A stretch of DNA of 64,000 bases from [Phialemoniopsis] sp. UDSM-2020 (GCA_018873225.1 JAEILZ010000005.1:496001-560000); one strand, 5' to 3'. Numbered from the stretch's first letter, positions 33,401 to 44,302 are shown. The notes: generated by a model not told the origin, from the letters alone. Program-made: numbers and translations.

Positions 33401-33701
33401 GATGGAGCTCGTCTATCGGACTGTCATCGAGTAGCATGAAAACGTCCTACCTCAGCTCTGTAAACCAAGGTAGCCGCAGGCCCCGTTGAGAAAGCGAAAT
33501 ACGGTCTTGATCCATGTATTCACGAAAATTTAATTCGTTATGTAATGCCTAATTTCGGCATAGACGGCGTCTCAGCTCAAAGAAATCAAAATGCTCGATT
33601 CGCGAGTTTCACTCGACCAAAAAGGACCCAAAGACGCTTTGTTACAGTCTACTCTGTTCCGGTGATTGTATAGAAGAAGTCTTCATCAGCATCCATCGAC
33701 C

Positions 33702-35586
33702 ATGTCGTCTTATCGGACGGTTGAGATCGAAGACCAGACCAACCTCCTCCCAACACGGAAACTCATCACGGTCATCTCAGTGCTCTCCGCGTCACTGTTG
33801 ATATGCTACATTGACCAAAATTGCATCGCCGTCGCGCTACCCACCATCGCCAATGAGTTGGGCTGCGCCGAGTCGGTGCAGTGGGCGGGCACGTCCGCCC
33901 TGATCGCGAACACCGTGTTCCAGGTCCTGTACGGCCGACTGTCTGACATTTTTGGCAGAAACAGCATGTGGTACATGTCTCTCGCCTTGCTTGCCTTGGG
34001 AGACTTGCTTTGCGGTTTGGCGAAGAACGGGCCGCAGCTGTATGCTTTCAGAGCGCTTGCCGGGGTCGGGAACGGGGGCATCAATGCTCTGGCTATGATC
34101 ATTACAACGGATGTAGTGACATTGGAAAGGAGGGGCAAGTTCGTTCTCCCGGTCCGCTCGGCCAGTGCTCTTGCAAGAGGCCAAGAATTGCTAATGACAT
34201 GTGCCTCTCAGATACCAAGGCATCATCGGGGCGTGCGTGGGCATCGGGAACACGATCGGCCCCTTCCTCGCAGCGGCATTCGTCGAAAAGGCATCTTGGA
34301 GGTACCTTTTCTTTATGCTGTGTGGCCTCTCGACGGCCAGTGGTGTACTCGCATTCTTTGTGCTGCCTCCTTCGAATCTTCAAGACGATACTATGACCAA
34401 GTTGAGAAAGATTGACTATTTTGGGACGCTATTCAGCTCCGCTGCTGTCATATGTCTCCTGATCCCGATCTCGGGCGGAGGTGTTGACTTCGCCTGGAAC
34501 AGTGCAACGGTCATCGCCTTGCTGGCCACCGGATCGGTCTGTGCCGTGGTTTTCCTTGTCGTAGAATGGAAATTGGCTAGTTTACCTATGATGCCTCGTA
34601 CGAAACTGCTCCCTCCATTCTGCTAGTCCTCCCCAGGCATCTGTTTATGCTAAATCCTAGACGAGCAGCTCATCTCTTCAAGAACCTCGCCCTCAGCGTG
34701 GTTTTGGCACAGAACTTCCTATTCGGCATTGTGTACTACAGCAGCCTCTACTACCTTCCCATGTACTACCAGAACGCGCGCCGGTGGGGCCCTTCGGTGT
34801 CTGCAGCTCTGACCGTCCCCATCGTCGTCGCTCAGAGCATGGGCTCCGTGCTGTCGGGGCAGTATATCTCGCGCCGCAAGAGGTACGGGGAGGTACTCTG
34901 GGTCGGATATGCTCTGTGGACTATGGGTGCCGGGCTGCGCTGTCTCTTTGGCGGGAAGACGGCGCCGGTCAGCATAGTCTTCATCTTGATACTAGAAGGG
35001 CTTGGTGCTGGCTTCACGTTTCAGCCTAGTGAGTACAAATCCCCCGGCTCCTTCCGCTCGCGCAGAACCATTCGGTTCAAGCCGTTGCACTAGACTGCAC
35101 GAAGAAGCGCTGACTGAAGGGAACCCAGCGCTCATTGCTGCGCACGCGCACAGCGAAAAGCCTGATCGCGCCGTCGTTATCGGCATACGGAATTTCGTCC
35201 GCTGTCTCGGTGGAGCGTGCGGCTTGGCCGTCTCCGCCGCCGTCTACTCCAGCGTCTATCGGCGGCATGCACCGACGGCAGAGCCGCTGTCCATATACGC
35301 CCTACCTGACCTGTCGAGCTGGCCCGAGTCACAGCAGCTCCAGATCCAAACAGCGTATCTGGAGGCTTCGCGGGCTGTCTTCATCTTCTGGGCGCCACTG
35401 ATCGGGCTGTGTCTTTTGAGCATGGGCTTTATCAAGGACAGAGGACTGTCCAAGTCGGAGGAGAGCGAGGTCAACGCCGCGAAAGAGGCCTCAGGGTCTG
35501 AGCACCAAACTATTATAGAACCCTTGAACGTTTCCGCTGCAAACGTAAAATCGGACAGTCATGCGCAAAGACATATGGTAGGATGA
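33702..35586 (+). CDS. MFS drug:H+ antiporter (14-helix DHA type)
   Basis: A 546-residue transporter in four exons: 33702-34138, 34212-34597, 34669-35028 and 35129-35586. The start of the third exon (acceptor GAGCAG) is the least certain join. The motif CYIDQNCIAVALPTIANELG is the helix 1 signature of DHA2-type exporters. GRLSDIFGRNSMW is MFS motif A, and FRALAGVGNGGINALAMIIT is a motif B/C-like region. The late segment DRAVVIGIRNFVRCLGGACG is also typical. About 14 helices are expected for the type. Members export toxins or drugs, or toxic small molecules from metabolism, at the plasma membrane. The ATCGGAG cluster upstream suggests co-regulation with the amidase and permease genes. Confidence 0.85.
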
Positions 35587-35774
35587 TGAGTGTATCATTC
35601 GTCCGATATTAGCGCTAGCACAGGCTTCGATATGTTCTAATACTGATCATTATCATTACAGCATTATGTACTCTAAGTGTATGATACATATGACGCTTCT
35701 ATGCAGTAAATCACTTTTACATCCTTCCTTTGCCCCTTCTTTCACTACCACGCCTTGATCTTATAAATCTAGTC

Positions 35775-37343
35775 TTACATGCGGTCCGAGGAGAGGTCAA
35801 TCGACTTGAGCGGCACAAGCTTGCTGCGCGACCAGAGCTTGTGCCCAGCCCACAACGCGGCAAAAACGATGACACTGATGTAGCAGGCGAAGAAGTCGGC
35901 CGTCTTCCAGTCGATGAAGACGGTGAAGCCACTGGTGATGATGATGAGCACGTTGAAGAAGAGGCCGTACCATGACAGCCACGGCTGCAGTGGGCTCTTG
36001 TAGGGTAGAATATCGCGCGAGATGTGCTGCGCGGCGAGGGCGCGCATGAAGCGGATGTGGCACGCGCTGATGAGGGCCCAGGTGATGAACCCGGCGACGG
36101 CGATGAGGTTGAGCAGCCAGTTGAAGACGATGGTGCCGTTGGCCGACAGGTTGAGGAAACCCACCAATCCCCACAGAGACGAGATGCCGACGGCGGCCCA
36201 GGGCACGCCGTGCTTGTTGGTGCGGGCGAAGAATTTCGGGGCCTGGCCCTCGCGCGCCATGGCGAGCAGGATGCGGCTGCTGCAGTAGACGTTGGAGTTG
36301 GCGGCCGAGAGCACGGCGGTGAGCAGTACGGCGTTGATGATGTGGGCGAGGACGGGGACGCCGGCGAGCTTGGCGACGATGACGAGGGGCGAGGCCGAGG
36401 CGTCGGTGGTGCCGAGCTGCAGGTCCTCGTTGTCAAAGGGGATGTTGATGCCGATGAAGAAGACGAGGGCGACGAAGAGCACCGTGATGCCCCAATAGGT
36501 CCAGCGGATGGCCGAGGGGATGGCCTTTTCCGGGTTGGCCGTCTCTCCGGCGCCGACGCCGACGAGCTCGGCGCCCTGGAAGGAGAAGCCGGCGCCGATG
36601 AGGACGGCCCAGAAGCCGACGAACTTGCCGGTGGAGCCGGAGACCATGTACTCGGCGAAGGCGCCGGGGGTGTTGTAGTACTTGAAGCCGATGTAGCCCT
36701 GCTCGCCGACTCCGGCGTTGACGCAGATGGCATAGATGATGAAGCCCGCGACGGTGACGACCTTGAGGGTGGAGAACCACATCTCAATCTCGCCGTACCA
36801 GCGGATGGGCAGGAAGTTGACGGCCGTGAAGATGGTCCAGAAGACGGCGATCCAGATGGCGATGCTCAGGCTCGAGTCCCAGTACTGGATGATCAGACCA
36901 GCCGCGGTCAGCTCGAGAGCGTACGTGATGGCCCAGTTTGCCCAGTAAAGCCAGCCCAGAGCGAAACCCATCGAGCTGTCGTAGAAGCGGGTAGCGTAGA
37001 CGGCAAAGGACCCAGCAACGGGGATGTAAGCGGCCATCTCTCCCAGGCTGACCATGACAGAGTAGACGACGCTGGCGATGAAGATGTAGGCGATCAGCAG
37101 GGAGACGGGGCCGGACTTGGCGAGGGCAGCACCCGTGCCGATAAACAGTCCGGTGCCGAAAGTGCCGCCGATGGCGATGAACTGGAGATGGTGGCTTCGA
37201 AGGGCACGCTCGAGGTTGCCGCTCTTGCTGTCGGAGGCTTCGATGTCCTCGGCGGACATGAAGGGGCCAGGGTTCTTCTCATCGCCGCTGGTCTTGGGAC
37301 TCCTCTCCTTGTCCATTGCCGTTTCCTCTGACTTGGAAAACAT
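35775..37343 (-). CDS. Amino-acid permease (YAT family)
   Basis: An intron-less 522-residue protein from ATG 37343. An acidic N-terminal tail leads to LERALRSHHLQFIAIGGTFG, the signature of the yeast amino-acid transporter family. About 12 membrane helices follow, with GFSFQGAELVGVGAGETANP, typical of helix 6 and its loop, and GAGETANPEKAIPSAIRWTY. The cytoplasmic tail is short. It should import amino acids with protons at the plasma membrane; the substrate range cannot be read. It is convergent with the efflux gene, 188 bp apart. The high GC content of the gene leaves long open frames on the opposite strand, which I regard as artefacts. Confidence 0.9.
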   Translation of the reverse strand: MFSKSEETAMDKERSPKTSGDEKNPGPFMSAEDIEASDSKSGNLERALRSHHLQFIAIGGTFGTGLFIGTGAALAKSGPVSLLIAYIFIASVVYSVMVSLGEMAAYIPVAGSFAVYATRFYDSSMGFALGWLYWANWAITYALELTAAGLIIQYWDSSLSIAIWIAVFWTIFTAVNFLPIRWYGEIEMWFSTLKVVTVAGFIIYAICVNAGVGEQGYIGFKYYNTPGAFAEYMVSGSTGKFVGFWAVLIGAGFSFQGAELVGVGAGETANPEKAIPSAIRWTYWGITVLFVALVFFIGINIPFDNEDLQLGTTDASASPLVIVAKLAGVPVLAHIINAVLLTAVLSAANSNVYCSSRILLAMAREGQAPKFFARTNKHGVPWAAVGISSLWGLVGFLNLSANGTIVFNWLLNLIAVAGFITWALISACHIRFMRALAAQHISRDILPYKSPLQPWLSWYGLFFNVLIIITSGFTVFIDWKTADFFACYISVIVFAALWAGHKLWSRSKLVPLKSIDLSSDRM

Positions 37344-38889
37344 ATTGATGGAGTGGTGGGCGATGCTCCCCGTCGGTCGTCGTCGGGAGACAGAGGGTGA
37401 TAGGAAGCGGAGGGTACGGCTCACAGGCACGACACACAACAACACGACACGACACAATAGCTTTTTGCAGACGAAAAAGAATTCAGCAGGAGAGGTTCCC
37501 CGTCACGAAGGAAACGTGGGGAACAGAGCAGTAAAATGTGGAAATTCAGACACGTTGATGAGTCAAGAACAACTTGGCCTTCCCGAAGACCGAGGGCAGC
37601 TGGGCCCCGGTGGCATTTTGACCTCCTTATCTACTGTGGCCCTCTACCAAGATTTTCTTGCCCACCAGACCCAGCTTTCCCCAGAGATGGGCCGAGAATC
37701 TCTCCATGTTGCGCGACGGAGCTACGACGGAGATGTGTGGTCTGTGGTTGAGATGGGTGAAAAATTGAGCACGAGACGTGGCGACACTTTGGTGCTGTCA
37801 TAAGATTTTTCTTTTCCCCTGGTGCAAGTGTCGAGGCCGGCCCCGTCTTTAAACGGGGCTCTCAGGCTTATGATAGGCCCAGAAGGCCACTGACTTGCCT
37901 AAAAGAGGCCACCGAGGTTCGGCAGAGCCGTCCACTAGCCCGGCTGTTCTCGCCGCTATCCAGCCAAAAACTCCCCTAAAGTGGGAGCTAAGATCGGGCG
38001 CTAGCCAGAGAGGCGACCAGGGAGCAAGCGCTAGGAAAATTTTGAGCCTCCAGATACGGGCAGAAGCCGGACATGAGGTGATGAAAATGACTACACGCCT
38101 TCTTGATACAACACTAAATGCCGTCGATCGGACATGCTGACTGGGGATGCAACGTGTCAGAGACATGAGCAACAGCCCAGAGAGCTGATATCTACCCGTA
38201 GACATACCTTATGTTTGGGCGTTCACTCACTAGCTGATCACAGGGATGACTGACAAGTACCACCCAGTCATCAATTGCACAATGAAGAGCACGACACAGA
38301 TCAGGCTTACCGTTCTACATACTAATGCCGTCGCCTGGGCCGATGGGTCAAGGCAGGCCGAGAACCGGCTCACACTCACATTAGCTCCTACAATTCTTTT
38401 CAAAAGCTTGGCCTCGACTCCTGGACGAGCTCAACTACGGCAATTTGACACTGAACTGCAGATTCCTCCCAAGACGAGATCCCCAGAGACCTTTCAACAC
38501 TAGTTGCATACACCAGCGGCTTATGCCCCGAGGCGAACATCTCCATCGGTCTTGGCGAGCCGCACCAGCTGTTCGTACCTGGACCCGACGGCTCCTGCCG
38601 CACTCAAGCATTCAATCACCTCAGCAAATCCACAGAAATCAGCATGAAAACAATGTAACATCAATGCAGGTCCGAATTTTCAATTGGAATATGGCAGGGT
38701 GGTCTTTGGGCTTCCCAGAGTGCAAAAAGCACGCCAGGCCACTGGTCTGTTCAACGCCTTGCGAACCTAGCCATTGTCTTCACTCTTTCCCCGCCGTGGT
38801 TTTCCCATTCCTCCAGCCCAAGTGAAAAGCCCCCTATCCACCCCCTGTTCCGCCCCGGAGATGAGTATGGGAGCCAGTTCCCCATGGAT
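37344..38889. other. Intergenic, no gene supported
   Basis: 1.55 kb upstream of the permease gene. CACGACA-type short repeats lie at 37430-37455. Reading frames of 60-130 codons on both strands have no recognisable feature. Confidence 0.45.
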
Positions 38890-39240
38890 TTAGTGCTTGA
38901 ATTTCTGCTGGATGGCGTGGGCCTCAGTGCCCGGAAGTGGCGACCCGCTCGAGTTGGAGCTGGGGTCGGACCAGCCGGAGAGATGAGTGCCCGGGGCCGG
39001 AGGGTCATCGGCCACGACAGGGGCTTTGACCTGGGCCGTGGGGTCGGAGAGGGGATGGCCGTGGTAAGTGGAGGCAGTGTCCGTGTTGACGGAACCCTCA
39101 TGGCAGTGGTAGGTGGGAGCAGCGCTCGGGTTGGCGGAGCCGATGCTCGAGGAGGAGACGTAAGATCCGTCGGGCTGCTTGATGGCGATGCTCCCTGTGT
39201 AGGGGATGGTGTAGGGACGAGCCTCGCTGTTGCTGGACAT
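38890..39240 (-). CDS. Small hypothetical protein
   Basis: A 116-residue single-exon frame from ATG 39240 to a TAA. It is polar and disordered-looking, rich in Ser, Pro, Gly and His (YTIPYTGSIAIKQPDGSYVS, SAAPTYHCHEGSVN, ASTYHGHPLSDP). No signal peptide or membrane helix is seen and I recognise no family. Its well-placed ATG after an AT-rich leader and its biased composition make a real gene likely but not certain. Confidence 0.5.
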   Translation of the reverse strand: MSSNSEARPYTIPYTGSIAIKQPDGSYVSSSSIGSANPSAAPTYHCHEGSVNTDTASTYHGHPLSDPTAQVKAPVVADDPPAPGTHLSGWSDPSSNSSGSPLPGTEAHAIQQKFKH

Positions 39241-39675
39241 CGTTGCGTTTGATGATTGCGATATGTTGGTAAGGTTTGAGTAGGTTCGAGGGTCTTAGTT
39301 CTGGGTGTTTAGGTTTAGGTGACGGTGGTATGAGTAGTGCGTGATTTCAAGTGTAACGATGTGATGTGTACAAGATGAGAATGTGAACGAGAGGTGATTG
39401 AGTGCGAAACGAGCGCACACCGAAGATGATTTGTCTCATAATGTGGCTGCCCGGTTGTTTTGTTGTTTGCTTTACAGGAAGTCACAGGGCACTTTGTCTA
39501 CTTGTGACTTCCACAACAGCCTCTGGAAGAAGAAAACGCCAGACCTCACCCATACTGCCTGCCTTCCATTCTTGTGGGTTTGCATGTCCAGCACCCAGAA
39601 TCCAAATTACCACTCCCAACAATCCGAACATAGACGCTACATCCCACCCACGACTATGCTTTGAAAGCTTACTTG
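39241..39675. other. Intergenic
   Basis: 435 bp with the promoter of the small hypothetical gene and the 3' flank of the ankyrin gene. Nothing else seen. Confidence 0.45.
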
Positions 39676-40660
39676 TCACGACTCTTTTGTTGCCTGCAGC
39701 TCACTATTCTTAATTCCATCTACGTACCTGAGTAATAACTCAAGTTTCGCCCTCACTCTGGCCTTATCGGCACGAAACCAGCTTTTCTCAATTCCCTTCT
39801 TCGCCTCCCAAAGCCCCTCTCTGGCACAATCAAGCGGCGTCATGCCGTCCACCTCCTTGAGAGGATCAGCACCCGCCTCTAGGAGCACACGCACCATCTC
39901 TTCTGAGCAGTAATTGACGGCCATGTGCAGTGGTGTCCCCATTTCGTACGGACGGTCTTCACGGTATTCAACAACGCTGTTGACGTCTGCGCCAAGCTCG
40001 ATGAGTAGGCGGAGCATGATTGCCCCTGGTTTGTTGGCGTCGCTTTTGTATTTCAAGATACAGTGCAGGATGTTGGGATCCATCGGGGCTCCGTGCAAGT
40101 GCACGCGTTGAACAGTGATCGGTTTATCGATTGTGGCCGCTGTGAGAAGCGGCGTGGCACCTCTCTCATTTGCGATGGTCAGATCGGCGGCGCGCGCGAG
40201 GAGAACATCCAGCATTTCCTGTTCCCTGACACATAGACTATACGTAATAGCAAAAGCTTTTTAGTTCTGAAGCCACACCAACCATCAGAATCAACTCAGA
40301 TGTCCTTGCTTACCGCAACATAGTTTCGCCAAACTCGGTGGAGTTGATGTCGAAGCCATGGTCTAGGAAACTTTCGAGGATGGCAGGATTGGCTCTGTTA
40401 GCACACATGCGAAACGCAACATCGTTGATCTTGGCGCCATGATCAAGAAACAGATTGATGGCGGGCAAATCCTGGGCACTAACCGCGCCAGCTAGAGCAC
40501 CTTCGAGTCGCCTACTAAGTCGGTCGATAGGCTTCGTGCCGTCCTCATGCTCCCGGAGCAAGGCCTCGACTATATCCAAGCGGCCTTCCGCGATGGTGGC
40601 TTCGAGCTCGCCCTTGGAGGGCGACGGGGATCGGCGACGTTGTCTTTGGTGTCGACACAT
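39676..40660 (-). CDS. Ankyrin-repeat protein
   Basis: Exons are 40660-40314 and 40225-39676, 298 residues. The intron (GTAAGC donor, GTGTCAG acceptor) joins INSTEFGETMLR to EQEMLDVLLARAADL in frame. Ankyrin repeats run through most of the protein, for example LEATIAEGRLDIVEALLREH, ANPAILESFLDHGFDIN, GATPLLTAATIDKPITVQRV, GTPLHMAVNYCSEEMVRVLL and EVDGMTPLDCAREGLWEAKK. The N-terminus MCRHQRQRRRSPSPSKG is basic and could be a nuclear signal. No other domain is present. Ankyrin repeats bind partner proteins; the partner is unknown. Confidence 0.8.
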
Positions 40661-41269
40661 AGTGGACAACTGAATTTTCGTCTTGATGGCGGGTTCCAAG
40701 TTCGTGGAACTGCTGGCCGGCCTCTTTATCTTGATACCGGTTCATCGGTACTGTCCGTTCTACTACCCCGCCCTGCTGCCTAAGTTGATAAGGGTCAAGG
40801 ATGCGAGGCAAGAGTTTGTTTAACGGTATACATTTAGACAGAGATATTGTATATAATCTCGAGAGGGTTTGTCCATCCATCAACGATGTTTAGCCAGGCT
40901 CAACTAGCATATAGACCTATCATCGCAGGCAAACATAACGCAATTGAGATTGATGAGATGTTTCCCAGTGCCATGCGTCAAACTAGTGACTCTGGACAAC
41001 GCGTGACGTTGGCTTGAGGGCATTCACAAGGTCAACGTTCACTTGAAAAATTACACATCTCAGCCTCCTGCCCTTGCCAAGGACACACCCGGTAATCTCT
41101 TCAGCACTGAGCCGATAGCCCGGTCGGTCTCACCCGTGTGTACGGTGATTGAGTCAGGGTGCCAAAAATAAAGTGCATGCATCTGTACCTTCGACCTGGC
41201 CAGGGAAGAAAGTTGAGAAGAGCGGCAAAAAAAAGAAACCCCTGAGAGTTTCCAAGATTCAGTTCTCGC
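40661..41269. other. Intergenic
   Basis: About 600 bp of promoter of the ankyrin gene and 3' flank of the tRNA, including its T-tract terminator. No gene seen. Confidence 0.5.
41227..41234 (-). terminator. RNA polymerase III T-tract terminator
   Basis: A run of eight T on the minus strand, about 36 nt past the tRNA 3' end, suits Pol III termination. Confidence 0.6.
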
Positions 41270-41341
41270 TGACCACGCTGGGGGTCGAACCCAGAACCTC
41301 TTGATTCGTAGTCAAGCACTCTGCCATTGAGCCACGCGGCC
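41270..41341 (-). tRNA. tRNA-Arg (anticodon ACG)
   Basis: A 72-nt cloverleaf on the minus strand. The acceptor stem GGCCGCG pairs with CGTGGTC (two G-U pairs) and is followed by discriminator A. The anticodon stem CTTGA/TCAAG carries the loop CTACGAA, so the anticodon is ACG. The T arm is CTGGG-TTCGACC-CCCAG. The D arm is GGCTC-AATGGCA-GAGT-like. There is no intron and no encoded CCA, as expected for a nuclear eukaryotic tRNA. The A34 would be read as inosine, decoding CGU, CGC and CGA. Confidence 0.95.
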
Positions 41342-41679
41342 AATCATTGAAAAATCGGTGAGGTATTTTGTCTTCTGAACCAAGGCTGATTGGTGTGTGT
41401 GGAGAGCTGAGCTACTAGCATCGCCCTAAGTCGGGAAGGGCACATCTCAAAGTTGAGCTGATGGACCCACTACCACTACAGCAAGACATGAAGACCGTCC
41501 CGTCGGAATGATTTGGCTCGTCCGAGGATGATTTATTGAGAGAAAGAAAGTCTATTCAGTGTTCTGGCAAACAGCTCATTCAAGTAGCCTTGCACAATTG
41601 CCACAGTTGACCAAGGATCGCAAATTACCTAGCATGCCCTGTCGCCGCTACGTTATGACAATGAAGAATCGAGGGAAGT
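41342..41679. other. Intergenic
   Basis: 338 bp between the tRNA 5' end and the end of the NTF2-like gene. Nothing seen. Confidence 0.5.
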
Positions 41680-42147
41680 CTAACTAGGGAACCTCTTCTC
41701 CATCTGATCGTGCTCGTTGTCTCCAATCGCGAACTCCCAACCCCCTTCCAGTCCGTTGGCCATGCCGCCCTCCACTGCCCTAAATCCATACACATTTGTC
41801 CATTTCCATCCCGGCATGGACTGGTTGCTAGGGTTGATATGGTACGTCAGCCAGCACAGCGCGCTCTGATCCGACACGACTTCGACCCGGGAATGCTCGA
41901 TCTTGACGTGCGTTCCGGGGCCCTTCTCCCGCAGGTGCGTGTAAGTCGTGACGAAGTCCGCTGCCACAGCGGATTGGTCTGGCTTGAGAGTCTTCTTGCC
42001 GAGCGTATAAGACGTGTAGTTTGACAGAAAGAAAGATGAGACTTGATGTGATAGATCGTCCAGTGGGTACGAGTAATTGCCGCCGAGGGCTATTAAGGCG
42101 CTGTATGCTGCCACTGCAGCTTCAGCTGTGCAAGTGATGTTGACCAT
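41680..42147 (-). CDS. Small SnoaL/NTF2-like protein
   Basis: A single-exon 155-residue protein from ATG 42147. The sequence opens with a helix (TCTAEAAVAAYSALIALG) and later has strands with HVKIEHSRVEVVSDQSALCW and WKWTNVYGFR. That helix-then-sheet order is what NTF2-like/SnoaL cone folds show. Fungal members include polyketide cyclases, isomerases and many of unknown role. Asn-Tyr and Asn-x-Ser/Thr sites are frequent, but there is no clear signal peptide. The assignment rests on overall pattern only, so confidence is moderate. Confidence 0.6.
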   Translation of the reverse strand: MVNITCTAEAAVAAYSALIALGGNYSYPLDDLSHQVSSFFLSNYTSYTLGKKTLKPDQSAVAADFVTTYTHLREKGPGTHVKIEHSRVEVVSDQSALCWLTYHINPSNQSMPGWKWTNVYGFRAVEGGMANGLEGGWEFAIGDNEHDQMEKRFPS

Positions 42148-42649
42148 GTTTGCTATTCGAAGTTATCGATGGTCAGTTTTCTCGCGAGCGAAGGAGGACG
42201 AAGATAGACCTCGCACGCAAGCCATGATGCCCATTTAATTAAATATTTTGGATGACGGTTCGCCTCGTCTCCGCGTCATGGCACAGCTGTCAGCAGTATG
42301 CGTCCCCGGATGTCGGGTGTAAGTGCTGACTTCAGCTGATCGGGCTGTGCTAGGCTTGTCGGGCGGGTTAGTGGACATTTGTTAGTGATCGTCGGGCCTA
42401 ACAACCGGAGCCGTGGTGCGCACGCTCGACTGCAGGGCGGGGCCGTCAGACGCTTCTCCGCAATCTCTCCCTTGCACCACGCAGGGAGCCAGTACTCGGC
42501 CACGTCGCAGTCTGAAGGAGAATTAATGTACAAGTAGTAGCAGAAAGGCATATCGGGCAAAGCGCATTGCCCCCATTCCACTCAAGCAGTACAGTTGTGA
42601 CCATCCTAGAGTGCGGCGTCAGCACCCAAACCTGATCTGATTCGTCAAG
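42148..42649. other. Intergenic between divergent genes
   Basis: 502 bp promoter region shared by the NTF2-like and TPR genes. An AT-rich TTTAATTAAATATTTTGG stretch at about 42233-42250 could hold the NTF2-like TATA. No gene seen. Confidence 0.45.
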
Positions 42650-44302
42650 ATGTCGGACGATTACTTCAACCTCGGCACATATCAACGCCGCGTCACGACC
42701 CGCAGCAAGAACTGCCAAACCTGGTTCGACCGCGGGCTGGTCTGGGCGTACGCTTTCAACCACGAAGAATCGGCCCAATGCTTCGAGAAGGCCATCGCCG
42801 CCGACCCAGACTGCGCCATGGCGCACTGGGGCTTGGCGTACTGCATCGGGCCAAACTACAATAAGCCCTGGAGCTTCTTCGACGAGAAGGACCTAGCCGT
42901 CGTCGTCAGCAAGGGGCACCGCGCAGCCAAGCTCGCTGAGGAGCACGCAGCGCACGTCACGCCGGTCGAGCAGGCGCTCATCAAGGCCGTGCAGCACCGC
43001 TACCCGCAAGACAAGCCCGCGGATAGCTGCGAGCACTGGAACAAGGGCTTCGCGGATGCCATGGAGGAGGTTTATAGCGAGTTTCCGGATGATCTCGATG
43101 TCATCACGCTCTTCGTCGACGCGGTCATGAACTTGAATCCGTGGCAGATGTGGGACATACATTTGAGCAAGCCGGCAGAAGGGGCCAGGACATTGGAGAT
43201 AAAGGCCATCTTGGACCGTGCCTTCACGTTGGACGGCGGCCTTGAGCATCCTGGACTTTTGCACTTGTACATCCACCTGATGGAGATGTCGCCTGACCCT
43301 GAGTCCGCACTGCCCATCGCCAACCGACTCCGCGGGCTCGTCCCAGACGCCGGGCATCTGCACCACATGCCTACGCACTTGGATGTCCTCTGTGGTCAAT
43401 ATCAGGAAGCCATCGCGTCGAATTCCGACGCCATCGTCGCTGACGAGAAATTTCTCGCTAGGGCCGGGCCGCTCAACTTCTATACGCTGTATCGCTCTCA
43501 CGACTACCACTTCAAGGTGTACGCCGCCCTGTTTGCAGGCCAGCTTCAGGTCGCACTTGATACGGTTGCAAGACTGGAGTCATCGATCCCGAAAGAACTC
43601 CTGCAAATTGACTCTCCTCCAATGGCGGACTGGTTGGAGTCTTTTCTAACTTTGAGGGCACATGTGTTGATCAGATTTGGACGGTGGGAGGACATCCTTC
43701 AGCTACAACTCCCTGAAGATGACAAATTATACTGCACAACCACAGCCATTCTGCACTATGCATTCGGAGTGGCTCATGCAGCTCTAGGCGAGGTCGGGAA
43801 AGCTAAGTCCCAGCAGGCATTGTTCCGCCAAGCTGCAAATGCAGTACCAGAATCCCGTACTCTCTTCAACAACAAGTGCGTGGACATCCTCCGCGTGGCT
43901 GAGGCCATGTTAGATGGCGAGATCGAGTACCGGCGTGGCAACTGTGAGCAGGCCTACGAACAGCTGCGGACGGCTATCGAGCGCGAAGATAATCTCCCAT
44001 ACGATGAGCCGTGGGGGTGGATGCAGCCAACACGCCATGCGTACGGCGCTCTTCTCTTGGACCAGGGGCACCTCGAGAAGGCGTTGGAGATCTATCAGGC
44101 TGACCTCGGCATGAACGACACGCTGCCCCGTGCTCTCCAGCATCGGAATAATGTGTGGGCTCTGCATGGTGTGCACGAGTGTCTGACCAAGCTTGGGCGA
44201 GCGGCAGAGGCGAAGGAGGTCGAGGGGCGTCTGGCCAGTGCTGTCGCTACCGCAGATGTGCCTATCCATGCGTCGTGTTATTGTCGGCTAAAGACTAGCT
44301 AA
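42650..44302 (+). CDS. TPR-domain protein
   Basis: An intron-less 550-residue protein. TPR-type helical pairs recur along it, beginning with WFDRGLVWAYAFNHEESAQC, CFEKAIAADPDCAMAHWGLA and YCIGPNYNKPWSFF. Conserved His-rich stretches lie in the middle (GLLHLYIHLMEMSPDPESAL and GHLHHMPTHLDVLCGQYQEA). Later repeats include LDQGHLEKALEIYQADLGM and LTKLGRAAEAKEVEGRLASA. The early HEEAxxCFExAxAxDPxCAMAxWG pattern is shared with widespread bacterial and fungal TPR proteins; I recall no assigned function. No signal peptide or membrane helix is seen, so it is likely cytosolic. The lack of introns in a long gene, and the bacterial-like family, leave old horizontal transfer possible. Confidence 0.82.
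   Translation: MSDDYFNLGTYQRRVTTRSKNCQTWFDRGLVWAYAFNHEESAQCFEKAIAADPDCAMAHWGLAYCIGPNYNKPWSFFDEKDLAVVVSKGHRAAKLAEEHAAHVTPVEQALIKAVQHRYPQDKPADSCEHWNKGFADAMEEVYSEFPDDLDVITLFVDAVMNLNPWQMWDIHLSKPAEGARTLEIKAILDRAFTLDGGLEHPGLLHLYIHLMEMSPDPESALPIANRLRGLVPDAGHLHHMPTHLDVLCGQYQEAIASNSDAIVADEKFLARAGPLNFYTLYRSHDYHFKVYAALFAGQLQVALDTVARLESSIPKELLQIDSPPMADWLESFLTLRAHVLIRFGRWEDILQLQLPEDDKLYCTTTAILHYAFGVAHAALGEVGKAKSQQALFRQAANAVPESRTLFNNKCVDILRVAEAMLDGEIEYRRGNCEQAYEQLRTAIEREDNLPYDEPWGWMQPTRHAYGALLLDQGHLEKALEIYQADLGMNDTLPRALQHRNNVWALHGVHECLTKLGRAAEAKEVEGRLASAVATADVPIHASCYCRLKTS

Larger units (their letters stand above)
33064..33701. promoter_or_regulatory. Promoter of the efflux transporter gene with repeated ATCGGAG motifs
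   Basis: 638 bp between the regulator and the efflux gene. Four exact copies of the CTCCGAT/ATCGGAG 7-mer lie between 33221 and 33400, and one near match (ATCGGAC) is at 33415. No gene seen. Confidence 0.45.

Noticed and set aside
35717..36787. A 356-codon minus-strand frame, mostly Ser, Pro and Arg
   Set aside because: Out-of-frame shadow of the permease gene with extreme composition and no motif.
36024..37331. A 435-codon open frame on the plus strand, rich in Gly, Asp, Glu and Ala
   Set aside because: It is antisense to the amino-acid permease, which has clear family motifs. The frame is a by-product of its GC-rich third positions.
41101..41343. An 80-codon minus-strand frame
   Set aside because: It covers the tRNA-Arg gene, which explains the sequence.
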